The position numbers and the translations under genes were made by a program. This document shows positions 17,883-26,156 of a DNA stretch of 36,351 bases, in pieces. The DNA is from Firmicutes bacterium UBA6418 (GTDB taxonomy: Bacteria > Bacillota > Clostridia > Peptostreptococcales > Anaerovoracaceae): assembly GCA_002439735.1 (NCBI GenBank), contig DJPG01000112.1, forward strand, positions 1 through 36,351, written 5' to 3'. Below the pieces are notes generated by a model. The model was not told the DNA's origin. It ran no database searches and saw only the letters and a program-made list of their open reading frames with translations. Each line of letters starts with the position of its first letter. The first letter of the stretch is position 1.

Positions 17883-19898
17883 TTAAAAAATGCTGTAAGG
17901 ATTTACATCTATATTCACGCTGCACGGTACTTTTTCGTGCAGCAGGATCTTACTGAAATAATCCAGATCATACACATACTCGTTGCGTTTGCCGCGTGGG
18001 CAGCGGATGATCAGGTATTGCCGGAAGCTGTCTTTTCCTTTGAAGTTCAGCGAAATTTTCGGCGAAAGCACGCGCTTCGCCTCGGCGCTCCCCAGCACAT
18101 GTTCCATATAGGTCTTGCAGCGCAACGCCGTATCCAGCGCCAGCTGCTCGTCCTCTGCCGTGAAGTTCACCATGATAATATCCCCAAACGGCGGATATTC
18201 CATGCATGACCGCAGCGCGCGCTCATCCTCAAAAAAGCCGTTGTAATCGTGGTTTACGGCACGTTGGAACACGTAGTTCTGCGGATCGTAGGTCTGCACG
18301 ATCACCAGGCCGCGCTCCTCTCCGCGTCCCGCGCGGCCGGCGACCTGCGTGATCAGCTGAAAGGTTCGTTCCGTCGCGCGATAGTCCGGAATATTCAGGC
18401 TGACATCCGCCGCGATCACACCGACCAGACCGACATTGCGAAAGTCCAGTCCCTTGGCGACCAACTGCGTGCCGACCAGAATGTCCGTTTTGCCCTGCGA
18501 AAACTTTTGGAGGATCGTATCGAGATCCTTTCTTTTTTTGACGGCATCCAGATCCAAGCGGTCAAGCGTCGCATCCGGGAAAAATTCCGCCGCTGCTTCC
18601 TCGACTTGCTCCGTGCCGATGCCGAAATACTTGAGATAGCGGCTTCCACACTGTGGACATACCGCCGGTATTGGAAACCGTTTGCCGCAGTAGTGGCAGA
18701 CCATCGCTTGTTCTTGTTTGTGATAGACCAGCGACAGATCACATTCCGGGCATTTCATCACCGCGCCGCATTCCCGGCAGGAGACAAAATTTGAATATCC
18801 GCGGCGGTTCTGGAACAGAATCACCTGCTGTCCCTTGCGCAGAGTCCCATTTATGGCTTCATAAAGTCTGCGGCTGAAGATGCTGGTATTTCCCTCCCGC
18901 AGTTCCCGGCGCATATCGACGATCTCGACCGCAGGGAGCGGATTTTGATTGTAACGGTGCGAAAGCTTCAGCAACTGATAGATGCCTTCTTTCGCGCGTT
19001 CGTAGGACACCACCGACGGAGTCGCGCTTCCCAGCAGCAGTACGCCGCCAGTCGTCTGCAGACGTTTGGCCGCAACCTCCACGGTATCGTATTTGGGCGT
19101 CATGTCCGACTTGTAAGTCGCCTCATGTTCTTCATCAAGGATTATCAGCCCGATATTCTCCGCCGGCGCAAATACGCCCATACGCGCGCCGATCACGATC
19201 CGTGCCTTGCCGTTGCGGATCCGGTGCCATTCGTCATAGCGCTCCCGCGGTGTCAACCTGCTGTGCAGGACTGCGATCTGCTCTTTGCCGAAACGCCCGA
19301 TGAACCGTTCGATGATCTGGTTGGTCAGCGCGATCTCCGGCACCAGCATGACGGCGGTCTTTCCAAGTGTCAGACATTTCGCGATCGCTTTCATATAGAC
19401 CTCTGTTTTGCCGCTGGCCGTTACGCCGTGCAGCAAAAAAATCTCATGCTTCGCGTCTTCGATTGCCGTATGGAGCCGCTTCACTGCGGTCTCCTGTTCC
19501 GGCGTCAGAGCTGCCGGACGCTCATCCTTTCCCGGAAGATCCCGGTAAGGTTCTTTTTCTTTTCCCTCTTTGGGAGGTTTCCCTTTGACACAAAAGCAGC
19601 CGATGGCATCCGAATAGGTGATCGCGTAGCGCTGTTTCATCCACGCGGCTGTTTTGAGGATCTCCGCATTCAGAGAACCATCTGTGTCGACGCCCTCGAT
19701 GGTCTTGATCTTTTCCGGCGAGCAGCTCGGTTCCTGCGGAAAGGCGTAAATAAATCCCGCTTTGGTCTTATTTCCCTTGCCGAACGGCACCCATACCTTG
19801 TCACCGATCCGAAGCTGCAGTTCATCCGGCGCGCCATAAGTAAAAAAGCTGTCCGTATGTTTTCCTTTGTTTTCCACTACAACATCCAGATATTTCAT
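17883..19898 (-). CDS. priA: Primosomal replication restart helicase PriA, short form
   Basis: A 3'-5' DNA helicase that reloads the replisome at stalled forks. The N-terminal 3'-DNA-binding domain is at about 1-70. The helicase has the Walker A GVTASGKTE near 158-166, the DEEH box, GSATPS and QVAGRAGRG. Eight cysteines in four CxxC pairs between the helicase lobes bind two zinc ions. I start at ATG 19898, where AGGA precedes and family similarity begins, giving 671 residues. The Walker A lysine is at about 164 compared with about 230 in E. coli PriA, and the segment that normally holds the winged-helix domain is only a short charged linker, so that domain appears lost. Confidence 0.95.
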   Translation of the reverse strand: MKYLDVVVENKGKHTDSFFTYGAPDELQLRIGDKVWVPFGKGNKTKAGFIYAFPQEPSCSPEKIKTIEGVDTDGSLNAEILKTAAWMKQRYAITYSDAIGCFCVKGKPPKEGKEKEPYRDLPGKDERPAALTPEQETAVKRLHTAIEDAKHEIFLLHGVTASGKTEVYMKAIAKCLTLGKTAVMLVPEIALTNQIIERFIGRFGKEQIAVLHSRLTPRERYDEWHRIRNGKARIVIGARMGVFAPAENIGLIILDEEHEATYKSDMTPKYDTVEVAAKRLQTTGGVLLLGSATPSVVSYERAKEGIYQLLKLSHRYNQNPLPAVEIVDMRRELREGNTSIFSRRLYEAINGTLRKGQQVILFQNRRGYSNFVSCRECGAVMKCPECDLSLVYHKQEQAMVCHYCGKRFPIPAVCPQCGSRYLKYFGIGTEQVEEAAAEFFPDATLDRLDLDAVKKRKDLDTILQKFSQGKTDILVGTQLVAKGLDFRNVGLVGVIAADVSLNIPDYRATERTFQLITQVAGRAGRGEERGLVIVQTYDPQNYVFQRAVNHDYNGFFEDERALRSCMEYPPFGDIIMVNFTAEDEQLALDTALRCKTYMEHVLGSAEAKRVLSPKISLNFKGKDSFRQYLIIRCPRGKRNEYVYDLDYFSKILLHEKVPCSVNIDVNPYSIF

Positions 19899-19932
19899 GC
19901 AAGTCCTGCCCGTTTCCTTTGCTTTTGTCTTT

Positions 19933-20943
19933 TTACAGTAAGTAAATGTGATGCTCCGCGCACTTGTCAATCATCTCCTGCGGCCATACCGACACCTGTA
20001 CTTCGCCGATGTGCGCCTTACGCAGGAAATACATGCAGAGCCGACTCTGTCCGATACCACCGCCGATCGTGTATGGCAGTTCGTCGTTCAAGATCGCTTT
20101 CTGGAACGGAAGCTCCGCTCTTTCCGGGCAGCCCGCCAGCTCCAGCTGTCTTTTCATCGCGTCCGCGTCAACACGGATACCCATGGAGGAGATCTCAAAC
20201 GCTCTGTCCAGTACTTCGTTCCACAGGATGATGTCGCCGTTCAGCTCCCAGTCGTCGTAGTCCGGAGAACGTCCGTCATGCTTCTGTCCGGAAGCCAGCT
20301 GTCCGCCGATCTTCATGATGAAGACTGCGCCGTGCTCTTTGGTGATGGCGTCTTCTCTTTCCTTTGGTGTCTTATCCGGGTACATATCCTCTAATTCCTG
20401 CGTCGTAATGAAGAAGATTTCATTCGGGATCTCGGTCTGGATATTCCGGTATAAGCGGTTGACATAGTCGCCGAGGTTCTTGATCGCGTTGTAGATGGTC
20501 GTTACGGTCTCCTTCAGATACGCTTCGTTTCTCTGCTCCTTGTTGATGACCTTTTCCCAATCCCACTGATCGACATAGACCGAATGCAGATTGTCCAGCT
20601 CCTCGTCGCGGCGGATCGCGTTCATATCCGTATAGATGCCGTGACCCGGTTCGATCCCGTATTTGCCGAGTGCCATTCTCTTCCACTTCGCCAGAGACTG
20701 TACAACTTCGACTTCCAGTTCATCGATATCCTTTAACGTGAACGAAACTCTCCGTTCCACACCGTTCAGATTGTCATTGAGACCGGTCTTCGGGTCTACG
20801 AACAGCGGCGCGGAAACTCTGCGCAGGTTCAGTCCGTATGCTAATTCCTGCTGAAAATAGTCTTTGATCTTTTTGATCGCTCTCTGGCTTTCCATCAAGT
20901 CGATCGGGCTTTCGTAATTTTCCGGTAAAATAAGTGGCAACAT
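19933..20943 (-). CDS. asnA: Aspartate-ammonia ligase (asparagine synthetase A)
   Basis: Makes asparagine from aspartate, ammonia and ATP through an aspartyl-AMP intermediate; related to class II aminoacyl-tRNA synthetases. The 336-residue protein has family landmarks: LRRVSAPLFV, GLNDNLNGVERRVSF, HSVYVDQWDWEKVI, FFITTQELEDMYPD, DDWELNGDIILWN and the C-terminal GGGIGQSRLCMYFL motif 3. The ATG at 20943 has GGAGGA 8 bases upstream; the open frame continues to 21114 inside queH, but that part is not family-like. It starts 4 bases after the queH stop. Confidence 0.96.
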   Translation of the reverse strand: MLPLILPENYESPIDLMESQRAIKKIKDYFQQELAYGLNLRRVSAPLFVDPKTGLNDNLNGVERRVSFTLKDIDELEVEVVQSLAKWKRMALGKYGIEPGHGIYTDMNAIRRDEELDNLHSVYVDQWDWEKVINKEQRNEAYLKETVTTIYNAIKNLGDYVNRLYRNIQTEIPNEIFFITTQELEDMYPDKTPKEREDAITKEHGAVFIMKIGGQLASGQKHDGRSPDYDDWELNGDIILWNEVLDRAFEISSMGIRVDADAMKRQLELAGCPERAELPFQKAILNDELPYTIGGGIGQSRLCMYFLRKAHIGEVQVSVWPQEMIDKCAEHHIYLL

Positions 20944-20947
20944 GGTT

Positions 20948-21622
20948 CTAGTCCTCCGTTTTCTTTGTAATAGTTCGCATGGAATACGCGCAGCCGCAGT
21001 AGTTCTGGCGGTAAAGTCCGTATTCCCTTGACAACTCGATACTGCGCTGAAATCCCGCTTTTTTCTTGAAGTCCACATCCAGAAACTCCAGATCGTAAAC
21101 CCTCGCCAGCTCACTGCCGATCGCGGAGATCAGCGGATAGTTCTTGTGCGGGCTCACGGTCAGCGTGGTCCCGAACAGCGGGTGTCCGGTCTTTCTCGCA
21201 ACCTGCGCGGTACGATCCAGCCGCAGACGGAAGCATTCCGTGCATCGTCTGCCGCCTTCCGGCTCATCGGCCAACGCCTCACAGACCTGGAAAAAGTCCT
21301 CCGGCAGGTATTCGCCCTCGATGAACTGTACCCGATCCTCTTCCGGCAGCCGCTCGTTGTAGGCGGTCAGAAATTGGATCTGTGCTTCCTTGCGGCGGGT
21401 GTATTCTTCCGCGTCCGTCACATTCGGGTTGTAAAAAAAGATCGTGATCCGATAATCCGGCAGCAGTCTTTCGATGCACGCCGTACTGCACGGTCCGCAG
21501 CAGGAATGCAGCAGCACGTGTTTTTTGTCGATCTTGGTTTCGGGCTGCAGCGGGTAAAGCGCCGCGTCCAATGATTTTGCACAGCTTGTGCAGGTGCCTG
21601 CAGGCAGCGTCTTCTTTTGCAT
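20948..21622 (-). CDS. queH: Epoxyqueuosine reductase QueH
   Basis: Catalyses the last step of queuosine synthesis at tRNA wobble position 34, reducing epoxyqueuosine; QueH replaces the cobalamin enzyme QueG in many bacteria. The 224-residue protein has the paired cysteines of LLHSCCGPCS near 38-44, FYNPNV, RCTECFRLRL and a C-terminal CGCAYS, which supply the iron-sulfur and catalytic cysteines. An N-terminal extension of about 30 residues has a further CTSC pair, as in some clostridial members. It is the first gene of the 12-gene minus-strand run, with AGAGGA about 9 bases before its ATG. Confidence 0.92.
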   Translation of the reverse strand: MQKKTLPAGTCTSCAKSLDAALYPLQPETKIDKKHVLLHSCCGPCSTACIERLLPDYRITIFFYNPNVTDAEEYTRRKEAQIQFLTAYNERLPEEDRVQFIEGEYLPEDFFQVCEALADEPEGGRRCTECFRLRLDRTAQVARKTGHPLFGTTLTVSPHKNYPLISAIGSELARVYDLEFLDVDFKKKAGFQRSIELSREYGLYRQNYCGCAYSMRTITKKTED

Positions 21623-21677
21623 CAGCGTTCGTCCTCTCTTGACAAGATTTCTTTTTTCCTTTACATTGAATATAGCA

Positions 21678-21707
21678 TTGCGATGTGATGTATTAACAAA
21701 GTATTAT
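21678..21707 (+). promoter_or_regulatory. Possible promoter of the radical SAM gene
   Basis: TTGCGA and TATTAT are 18 bases apart, ending 34 bases before the ATG at 21742. It overlaps the minus-strand queH candidate, so only one may be used at a time. Confidence 0.4.
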
Positions 21708-21731
21708 AACACGAAAACAACAAAAACGAAA
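21703..21731 (-). promoter_or_regulatory. Possible promoter of the queH operon, extended -10
   Basis: On the minus strand TATAAT is preceded by TG one base earlier. The -35 (TTTCGT, 17 bases away) is weak, which extended -10 promoters tolerate. It precedes the queH ATG by about 80 bases and overlaps the divergent plus-strand promoter candidate. Confidence 0.4.
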
Positions 21732-21741
21732 GAGAAAAACC

Positions 21742-22665
21742 ATGATAAATCCGGCATTTCCAGATAAAAATCCATTCGGCGATCTGCGCTACCATTCCAT
21801 CAGCACCTGGCTCAAGCGCCGGTTCGGCGAGAAGACCATTAAGCTGGCCATTGACGGCGGCTTCACCTGCCCCAACCGCGACGGTTCCAAGGGCGTCGGC
21901 GGTTGCACGTTCTGTTCCGACAACGGTTCCGGCGAATTTGCCTCCGATATCGAAGATCAGATCCGCCTTCTGTCCGGTAAATGGCCGCGCGCCAAATATC
22001 TGGCCTATTTCCAGAATCATACCAACACCTACGCGCCGGTTTCCGAGCTGCGCGCGAAATACGAAGCCGTACTCGCCAATCCGAAGATTGAGGGTCTGGT
22101 CATCGGTACCCGTCCCGACTGTCTTTCGGAGGAGGTGCTAGACCTGCTCAGCGAGGTCAGCCGCACACACTTTTTATGGCTGGAGCTGGGCCTGCAGACC
22201 ATCCATGAAGAAACGGCGCGCGCCATCAACCGCTGCTACGATCTTTCTGTGTTTGACCGGGCCATGCAGAATCTCCGGGAACGCGACCTGCGTTCGGTCG
22301 TCCACCTGATCCTGGGGCTGCCTGGCGAATCCAGGGAAATGATGCTCGAATCCGTCCGTTATGTCGCGTCTGAGCCGGACTTGTTCGGCATGAAACTGCA
22401 TCTTCTGAACATTGTAAAAGGCTCGCAGATGGAATATTTCTATCCCGACTACCAGCCTTTTGCTTCCATTGAAGAATATGTAACGCTTGTCTGCGAATGT
22501 CTGGAGCTGATCCCGCCGGAGGTGACCATCCACCGCCTGACCGGAGACGCACCGCGTTCCATCCTCATCAATCCGCCATGGAGCTTCAACAAGCGGACGA
22601 TCCTCAACGGGATCAACGACCGCCTGCATCTTCTGGACACCTGGCAGGGCAAAAGATGCCGCTGA
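21742..22665 (+). CDS. TIGR01212-family radical SAM protein (YtqA-like)
   Basis: A radical S-adenosylmethionine enzyme of the YhcC/YtqA type. The iron-sulfur cysteines lie in FTCPNRDGSKGVGGCTFC near residues 37-54, in the longer spacing typical of this family (CPNRDG then GGCTFC). ELGLQTIHE and HLILGLPGE mark the SAM-binding barrel, and GDAPRSILINPPW is the characteristic C-terminal signature. At 307 residues it is full length. The B. subtilis relative YtqA has been linked to maturation of the wobble uridine of tRNA (MnmL); I infer but cannot show the same role. The methyltransferase partner (YtqB/MnmM) is not next to it. The ribosome binding site is weak. It is divergent from queH, another tRNA wobble gene. 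Confidence 0.88.
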   Translation: MINPAFPDKNPFGDLRYHSISTWLKRRFGEKTIKLAIDGGFTCPNRDGSKGVGGCTFCSDNGSGEFASDIEDQIRLLSGKWPRAKYLAYFQNHTNTYAPVSELRAKYEAVLANPKIEGLVIGTRPDCLSEEVLDLLSEVSRTHFLWLELGLQTIHEETARAINRCYDLSVFDRAMQNLRERDLRSVVHLILGLPGESREMMLESVRYVASEPDLFGMKLHLLNIVKGSQMEYFYPDYQPFASIEEYVTLVCECLELIPPEVTIHRLTGDAPRSILINPPWSFNKRTILNGINDRLHLLDTWQGKRCR

Positions 22666-22780
22666 ACGCCGGGTTCTTCCCATCGCGTACGACCCCGCAC
22701 GATCCGCCCGCTTACCGCGGTACGGTTCTCCCTCTTCGTGCGCTTCTCCGGCCGCCTGCCGCCGCGCGGCTTTCGGCCTC

Positions 22781-24742
22781 CTATTTGCTCCAGATGCGGC
22801 AGGCGTAATTGCACTGCGTCAGCTTGGTATACGTCACGAGCGTTCCCTCTGCATCGTAGATCATCACCCGCGCCTTGTAATAATAACGGGTTCCTTTCTT
22901 ACCGGCCGTGTTCACATAAGCCTGATTGTCCTTTTCGGATTTCGCTTCATAGCCGCTGCCGGACTTGGTCGAACGGTAGAATTTGTATCTGACCGTATAG
23001 CCGAGTGCTGCGATGCTCTCAACATCTCCCTTAGTCAAAGACAGCGTCACCTTGATGCTTCCGGCCGCGGTCTTGGAGGACGACGCCTTGAGCCGCAGCT
23101 GCGTTTTTAGCGCTTCCAGCTGCTCGCGCCGCTCCGTTTCCTCCTGCTGCGCGGATTTTTTCACCGTCAGCGTCACCACCTTGCTGCCCGCCTGATAGGT
23201 CTCCGTTTCTGCTGCCGTGACCGTAAAGCGTACCGTCCCGACTCCGCCGGCCAGCGTGACCGTGCCGGTTTGATCGATCGCCGCGATCGCCGGATCGGAA
23301 GAAACATAAGAAAGCGCGCCGTCACCGTTTGTCTTGGCTTTCAGGTTAAAACCCTTGCCGCCGACCTCGCGGTTATATTTGGTATAAGCCGTCGTTACCG
23401 TCTGCTCTTTTTTGTCCTGCGGCTCCTGCGGCGTGACCGGGTCGTTGGCCGTCGGCTTCACCGCCGCCGCGGACGGCATCCCGTCATAGATCGGGATCAG
23501 GAATGTCATCGGACTGTTCAGCGCGTATACATAACCCTTGCGCAGTGCTGCCGCTTCACTCTCGGCTCCCTGCACATTGGTCATATACTGACCGATGCCG
23601 ACATTCTGCTGCCCGTTCATCACATTCCATTTTTTGAAATACAGCGTGTTCTTATTCTGCTTGGCGTAGGTCTCGCCGTAAAACAGCGCGCCGCCCAGGA
23701 TCGCGTCGTAGTGACTGTCCCACGGGCGGTTGTAGCTGCCGCTCTGCGACGCATACCAAAGTCCCCGCGTCACCGCACTCATAGACGCGGTCTTATACGC
23801 GCCGATGTTATAATAGTTGTAAAAGCCCTCGTAGCCGCTGACCGTGCCGGAAATGGATTTTCCCGTGCCGGAAGATCCCTGCTCCACCAAGATCATCGAC
23901 GCCAGCACATAAGGATTGACCTCTGAGATGCGTCCGGCTTCCATCAGCGCGTCGCCGTAGGTCGCGAAGCCGTCTTCCGGGAAGACCGCGTCCAGGAATG
24001 TCCCCGTCAGCACATAGGAAAGACCCTCCCTAGTCTGCGTCGCTGCGTCATAGGAATGCGTCAGGAACTGGAAGATCCCCACCTGATTGAGAAAATTCCG
24101 CGGATCCAGATAATAAGCCACGATTTCTTCGGAGGCTGCCACCCAGCCGCCGGAATCAAAGATCACATATTTCCCGGTCTCCGCGTCGAAAGCCGCCGGA
24201 TCCTTGGACTTCCAGGACGATACCGAAGAAGACGGCACCAGCGAAGTCCCTACCTGACTCTCCCGCTGCAACACCGCGCTCCAGGACAGCCCGGTCTTCG
24301 CGCCGCGGAAGACCCAATTCGGGTACTTGGCGTGCAGACTGCGCAGATATGGCTTGTAGCTCTCCGGAAAGCCCTGCGTGTTCAGATAGCTTTCAAAGCT
24401 CGCGTCATATTCATAGTCCGACCCGCCGCTGAGAATGATATAGTCTCCGCAGACATAGCCGGTTTTTCCTTTGTATTCCGTCCGATACCAGACGCGGCCG
24501 TCCGTTCCGGTCGTCGAATCCAGGATCGGGATCTCCTGATTGATGGAAAGCAGCCCCAACGATGTGTAATTGCTCCCCGGACCGCTGCGGACGTTCAGCG
24601 CGGTCGCCGCGACAATCCCTGTTTGATCCGCCGCGTACGCGATCTGCACGCTCGCTAAAAAGATGCACCCGATCGCCAGCAGCAGCATGCCCCGCCAAAG
24701 CACTCTTTGTCCTTGCTCTCTTGTATGTTTCCCCCAGGTCAA
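22781..24742 (-). CDS. Secreted SH3b/glucosaminidase cell-wall hydrolase
   Basis: A probable autolysin that cuts the glycan strand of peptidoglycan. It starts at TTG 24742, with GGGAGG about 8 bases upstream. A signal peptide (about 1-37, ending AYA) is followed by an SH3b domain (about 42-103, VRSGPGSNYTSLG) and a GH73-type endo-beta-N-acetylglucosaminidase domain (about 115-400; VNPYVLASMILVEQGSSG and YNYYNIGAYKT). A proline-rich linker leads to an Ig-like Big domain (about 445-530) and a final Ig/FN3-like domain (about 545-653; KFYRSTKSGSGYEAK, GTRYYYKARV). At 653 residues the architecture matches large clostridial surface hydrolases. It starts 32 bases after tdk, so the two may share a transcript. 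Confidence 0.88.
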   Translation of the reverse strand: MTWGKHTREQGQRVLWRGMLLLAIGCIFLASVQIAYAADQTGIVAATALNVRSGPGSNYTSLGLLSINQEIPILDSTTGTDGRVWYRTEYKGKTGYVCGDYIILSGGSDYEYDASFESYLNTQGFPESYKPYLRSLHAKYPNWVFRGAKTGLSWSAVLQRESQVGTSLVPSSSVSSWKSKDPAAFDAETGKYVIFDSGGWVAASEEIVAYYLDPRNFLNQVGIFQFLTHSYDAATQTREGLSYVLTGTFLDAVFPEDGFATYGDALMEAGRISEVNPYVLASMILVEQGSSGTGKSISGTVSGYEGFYNYYNIGAYKTASMSAVTRGLWYASQSGSYNRPWDSHYDAILGGALFYGETYAKQNKNTLYFKKWNVMNGQQNVGIGQYMTNVQGAESEAAALRKGYVYALNSPMTFLIPIYDGMPSAAAVKPTANDPVTPQEPQDKKEQTVTTAYTKYNREVGGKGFNLKAKTNGDGALSYVSSDPAIAAIDQTGTVTLAGGVGTVRFTVTAAETETYQAGSKVVTLTVKKSAQQEETERREQLEALKTQLRLKASSSKTAAGSIKVTLSLTKGDVESIAALGYTVRYKFYRSTKSGSGYEAKSEKDNQAYVNTAGKKGTRYYYKARVMIYDAEGTLVTYTKLTQCNYACRIWSK

Positions 24743-24774
24743 GATCAGTTCCTCCCTTTTTGTCTTGTCGTTTT

Positions 24775-25359
24775 CTATTTATCCGGTCCCAGTCTGCCGT
24801 CATTGTAATGCTTGCGGCAGAGCGATACGTACATGTCGTTGCCGCCGACTACGATCTGTTCGCCCTGTTTCACAAACTGTCCGTCAACGATCCTGGCGAC
24901 CATCGTCGCCTTGCGGCCGCACCAGCAGATGGTCTTGATCTCTTCGATCTTATCCGCGTAGATCAGCATATAATAGGAGCCCTCAAACAGCTCGTTGCGA
25001 AAGTCATTTTTAAGTCCGTAAGCCAGGACCGGCACGTCGAAGCTGTCCACGATCTCCACCAGTTCCTGCACATGGTGCTTTTTGAGGAACTGACACTCGT
25101 CGATCAGAACACAGTCGATCTTATGTTTCTCGCTTTCCCGCATATACAGTTCCAGAATGTTCGTTTCATCCCCGACGATCATTGCTTCCCGCTGGATCCC
25201 GATCCGGGACGTGATCAGCCCGGTTCCGTACCGGTCATCGATCGCCGGGATCAGCGTCAGAACCTGTTTCCCCCGTTCTTCATAGTTGTACGCTACCTTG
25301 ATCAGTTCGATAGACTTGCCCGCGTTCATTGTGCTGTATCGGTAATAGAGCTGTGCCAT
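24775..25359 (-). CDS. tdk: Thymidine kinase, type II
   Basis: Phosphorylates thymidine in DNA-precursor salvage. The 194-residue protein has the P-loop YSTMNAGKS near 8-16, the LIDECQFL catalytic glutamate region near 95, YGLKNDFRNELFEGS, and a zinc site with CWCGRKA and the CRKH near the C-terminus. The P-loop resembles the E. coli Tdk form (MNAGKS) more than the Bacillus form (MFSGKS). I start at ATG 25359; GGGAGG lies about 12 bases upstream. It is divergent from the regulator/nucleotidyltransferase cassette. Confidence 0.95.
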   Translation of the reverse strand: MAQLYYRYSTMNAGKSIELIKVAYNYEERGKQVLTLIPAIDDRYGTGLITSRIGIQREAMIVGDETNILELYMRESEKHKIDCVLIDECQFLKKHHVQELVEIVDSFDVPVLAYGLKNDFRNELFEGSYYMLIYADKIEEIKTICWCGRKATMVARIVDGQFVKQGEQIVVGGNDMYVSLCRKHYNDGRLGPDK

Positions 25360-25453
25360 TTTGTTTCTTATCCTCCCATGCCCGCCCGCCTTGCCCGGCA
25401 TCGCCCTGTATTTCCCGGGCAATCCTCCGGCATCCGCGGTTCTTCTCTCTCTA

Positions 25454-25482
25454 TTCTACTGGAAAACAGGCAGAAAAGCAAA
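25454..25482 (-). promoter_or_regulatory. Sigma-A promoter of tdk
   Basis: On the minus strand TTGCTT and TAGAAT are 17 bases apart, about 95 bases before the tdk ATG. Confidence 0.5.
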
Positions 25483-25518
25483 TAGATCTTGCATACCGAA
25501 AAAAATGCGGCTATCCTA

Positions 25519-25547
25519 TTTACAATAGTTCGGTTAACCGATATAAT
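25519..25547 (+). promoter_or_regulatory. Strong sigma-A promoter of the regulator/nucleotidyltransferase cassette
   Basis: TTTACA and TATAAT are exactly 17 bases apart; the -10 is perfect and the -35 is five of six. Transcription would start near 25554, leaving a leader of about 15 bases that is almost entirely the ribosome binding site. Confidence 0.8.
25530..25541. promoter_or_regulatory. Palindromic operator candidate inside the promoter spacer
   Basis: TCGGTTAACCGA is a perfect 12-base palindrome that fills the spacer between the -35 and -10 of the cassette promoter. A dimeric Cro/CI-type regulator bound here would block RNA polymerase. The first gene of the cassette encodes such a regulator, so autorepression is the natural inference. 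Confidence 0.65.
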
Positions 25548-25568
25548 GAAGTTATGGAGGTAAGCACC

Positions 25569-26156
25569 GTGTATCTCAATGATTTACTGGCCGAAAAGAA
25601 AATATCCAAATACCGTCTTGCAAAGGAAAGCGGCATCCCCCAAACTACGATCGCGGACATATGCAGCCGCAAGTCCCGCATTGAGAAATGCTCTGCCGAC
25701 ACCCTATACAAGATCTCAAAAGTCCTTGGCGTTTCGATGGAGAGCCTGATCGAGCAGGAAATGGAGGATTCAGCGATACAGCGAAAAAGACCGTCCTTTG
25801 AGGTGTTCAAGAGCAATGTGTGTCACCTTGTAAAAGATAAAGGCGACATTGATTTTATCATAGAAACACTTACAACCGATGAGGTCAGAGCTTTGTATGT
25901 CCGCAGATGGTATGCAGAAGCCTTTTATCTCCTTGCGATGTTGGATTATCTGTCAAGAGAAAACCAAGTGCCGCTTTGTACGAAGTATAACGATATCCGC
26001 GCCCAAAAGCTGCAGAAGATCGTCTATCCCGCAGGTGTTGTACTGTTGGATACGGCTGCGAAAACCGATAAACATCGCAGAGAGTGTATCAAAAATGCCA
26101 TACCGGAATTTTTGCGCTTTAATATAGCAGAAAGTGATATAAGAAATGTCTACTAA
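25569..26156 (+). CDS. Cro/CI-type HTH regulator, putative antitoxin
   Basis: A 195-residue protein. The GTG at 25569 is chosen because GGAGG lies 8 bases upstream; the in-frame ATG at 25554 falls at or before the predicted transcription start. The N-terminal helix-turn-helix (about 5-60) has KYRLAKESGIPQTTIADIC and ends LGVSMESLIEQ. The C-terminal 130 residues are an uncharacterised domain with FIIETLTTDEVRALY, YLLAMLDYLSRENQ and KYNDIRAQKL; I recognise it as a recurrent partner domain in Firmicutes but cannot name a family. It overlaps the next gene by 11 bases, indicating tight co-expression. Base composition is visibly more AT-rich than the neighbours, suggesting transfer. Likely role: DNA-binding antitoxin and autorepressor. 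Confidence 0.82.
   Translation: MYLNDLLAEKKISKYRLAKESGIPQTTIADICSRKSRIEKCSADTLYKISKVLGVSMESLIEQEMEDSAIQRKRPSFEVFKSNVCHLVKDKGDIDFIIETLTTDEVRALYVRRWYAEAFYLLAMLDYLSRENQVPLCTKYNDIRAQKLQKIVYPAGVVLLDTAAKTDKHRRECIKNAIPEFLRFNIAESDIRNVY

Noticed and set aside
19933..21114. An extended asnA frame starting at 21114
   Set aside because: The extension lies wholly inside queH and is not AsnA-like; ATG 20943 with GGAGGA gives the family length.
22666..22780. GC-rich convergent gap between the radical SAM gene and the glucosaminidase gene, with the palindrome TACCGCGGTA
   Set aside because: No T-run follows any stem and the palindrome is short; I could not support a terminator or other element.
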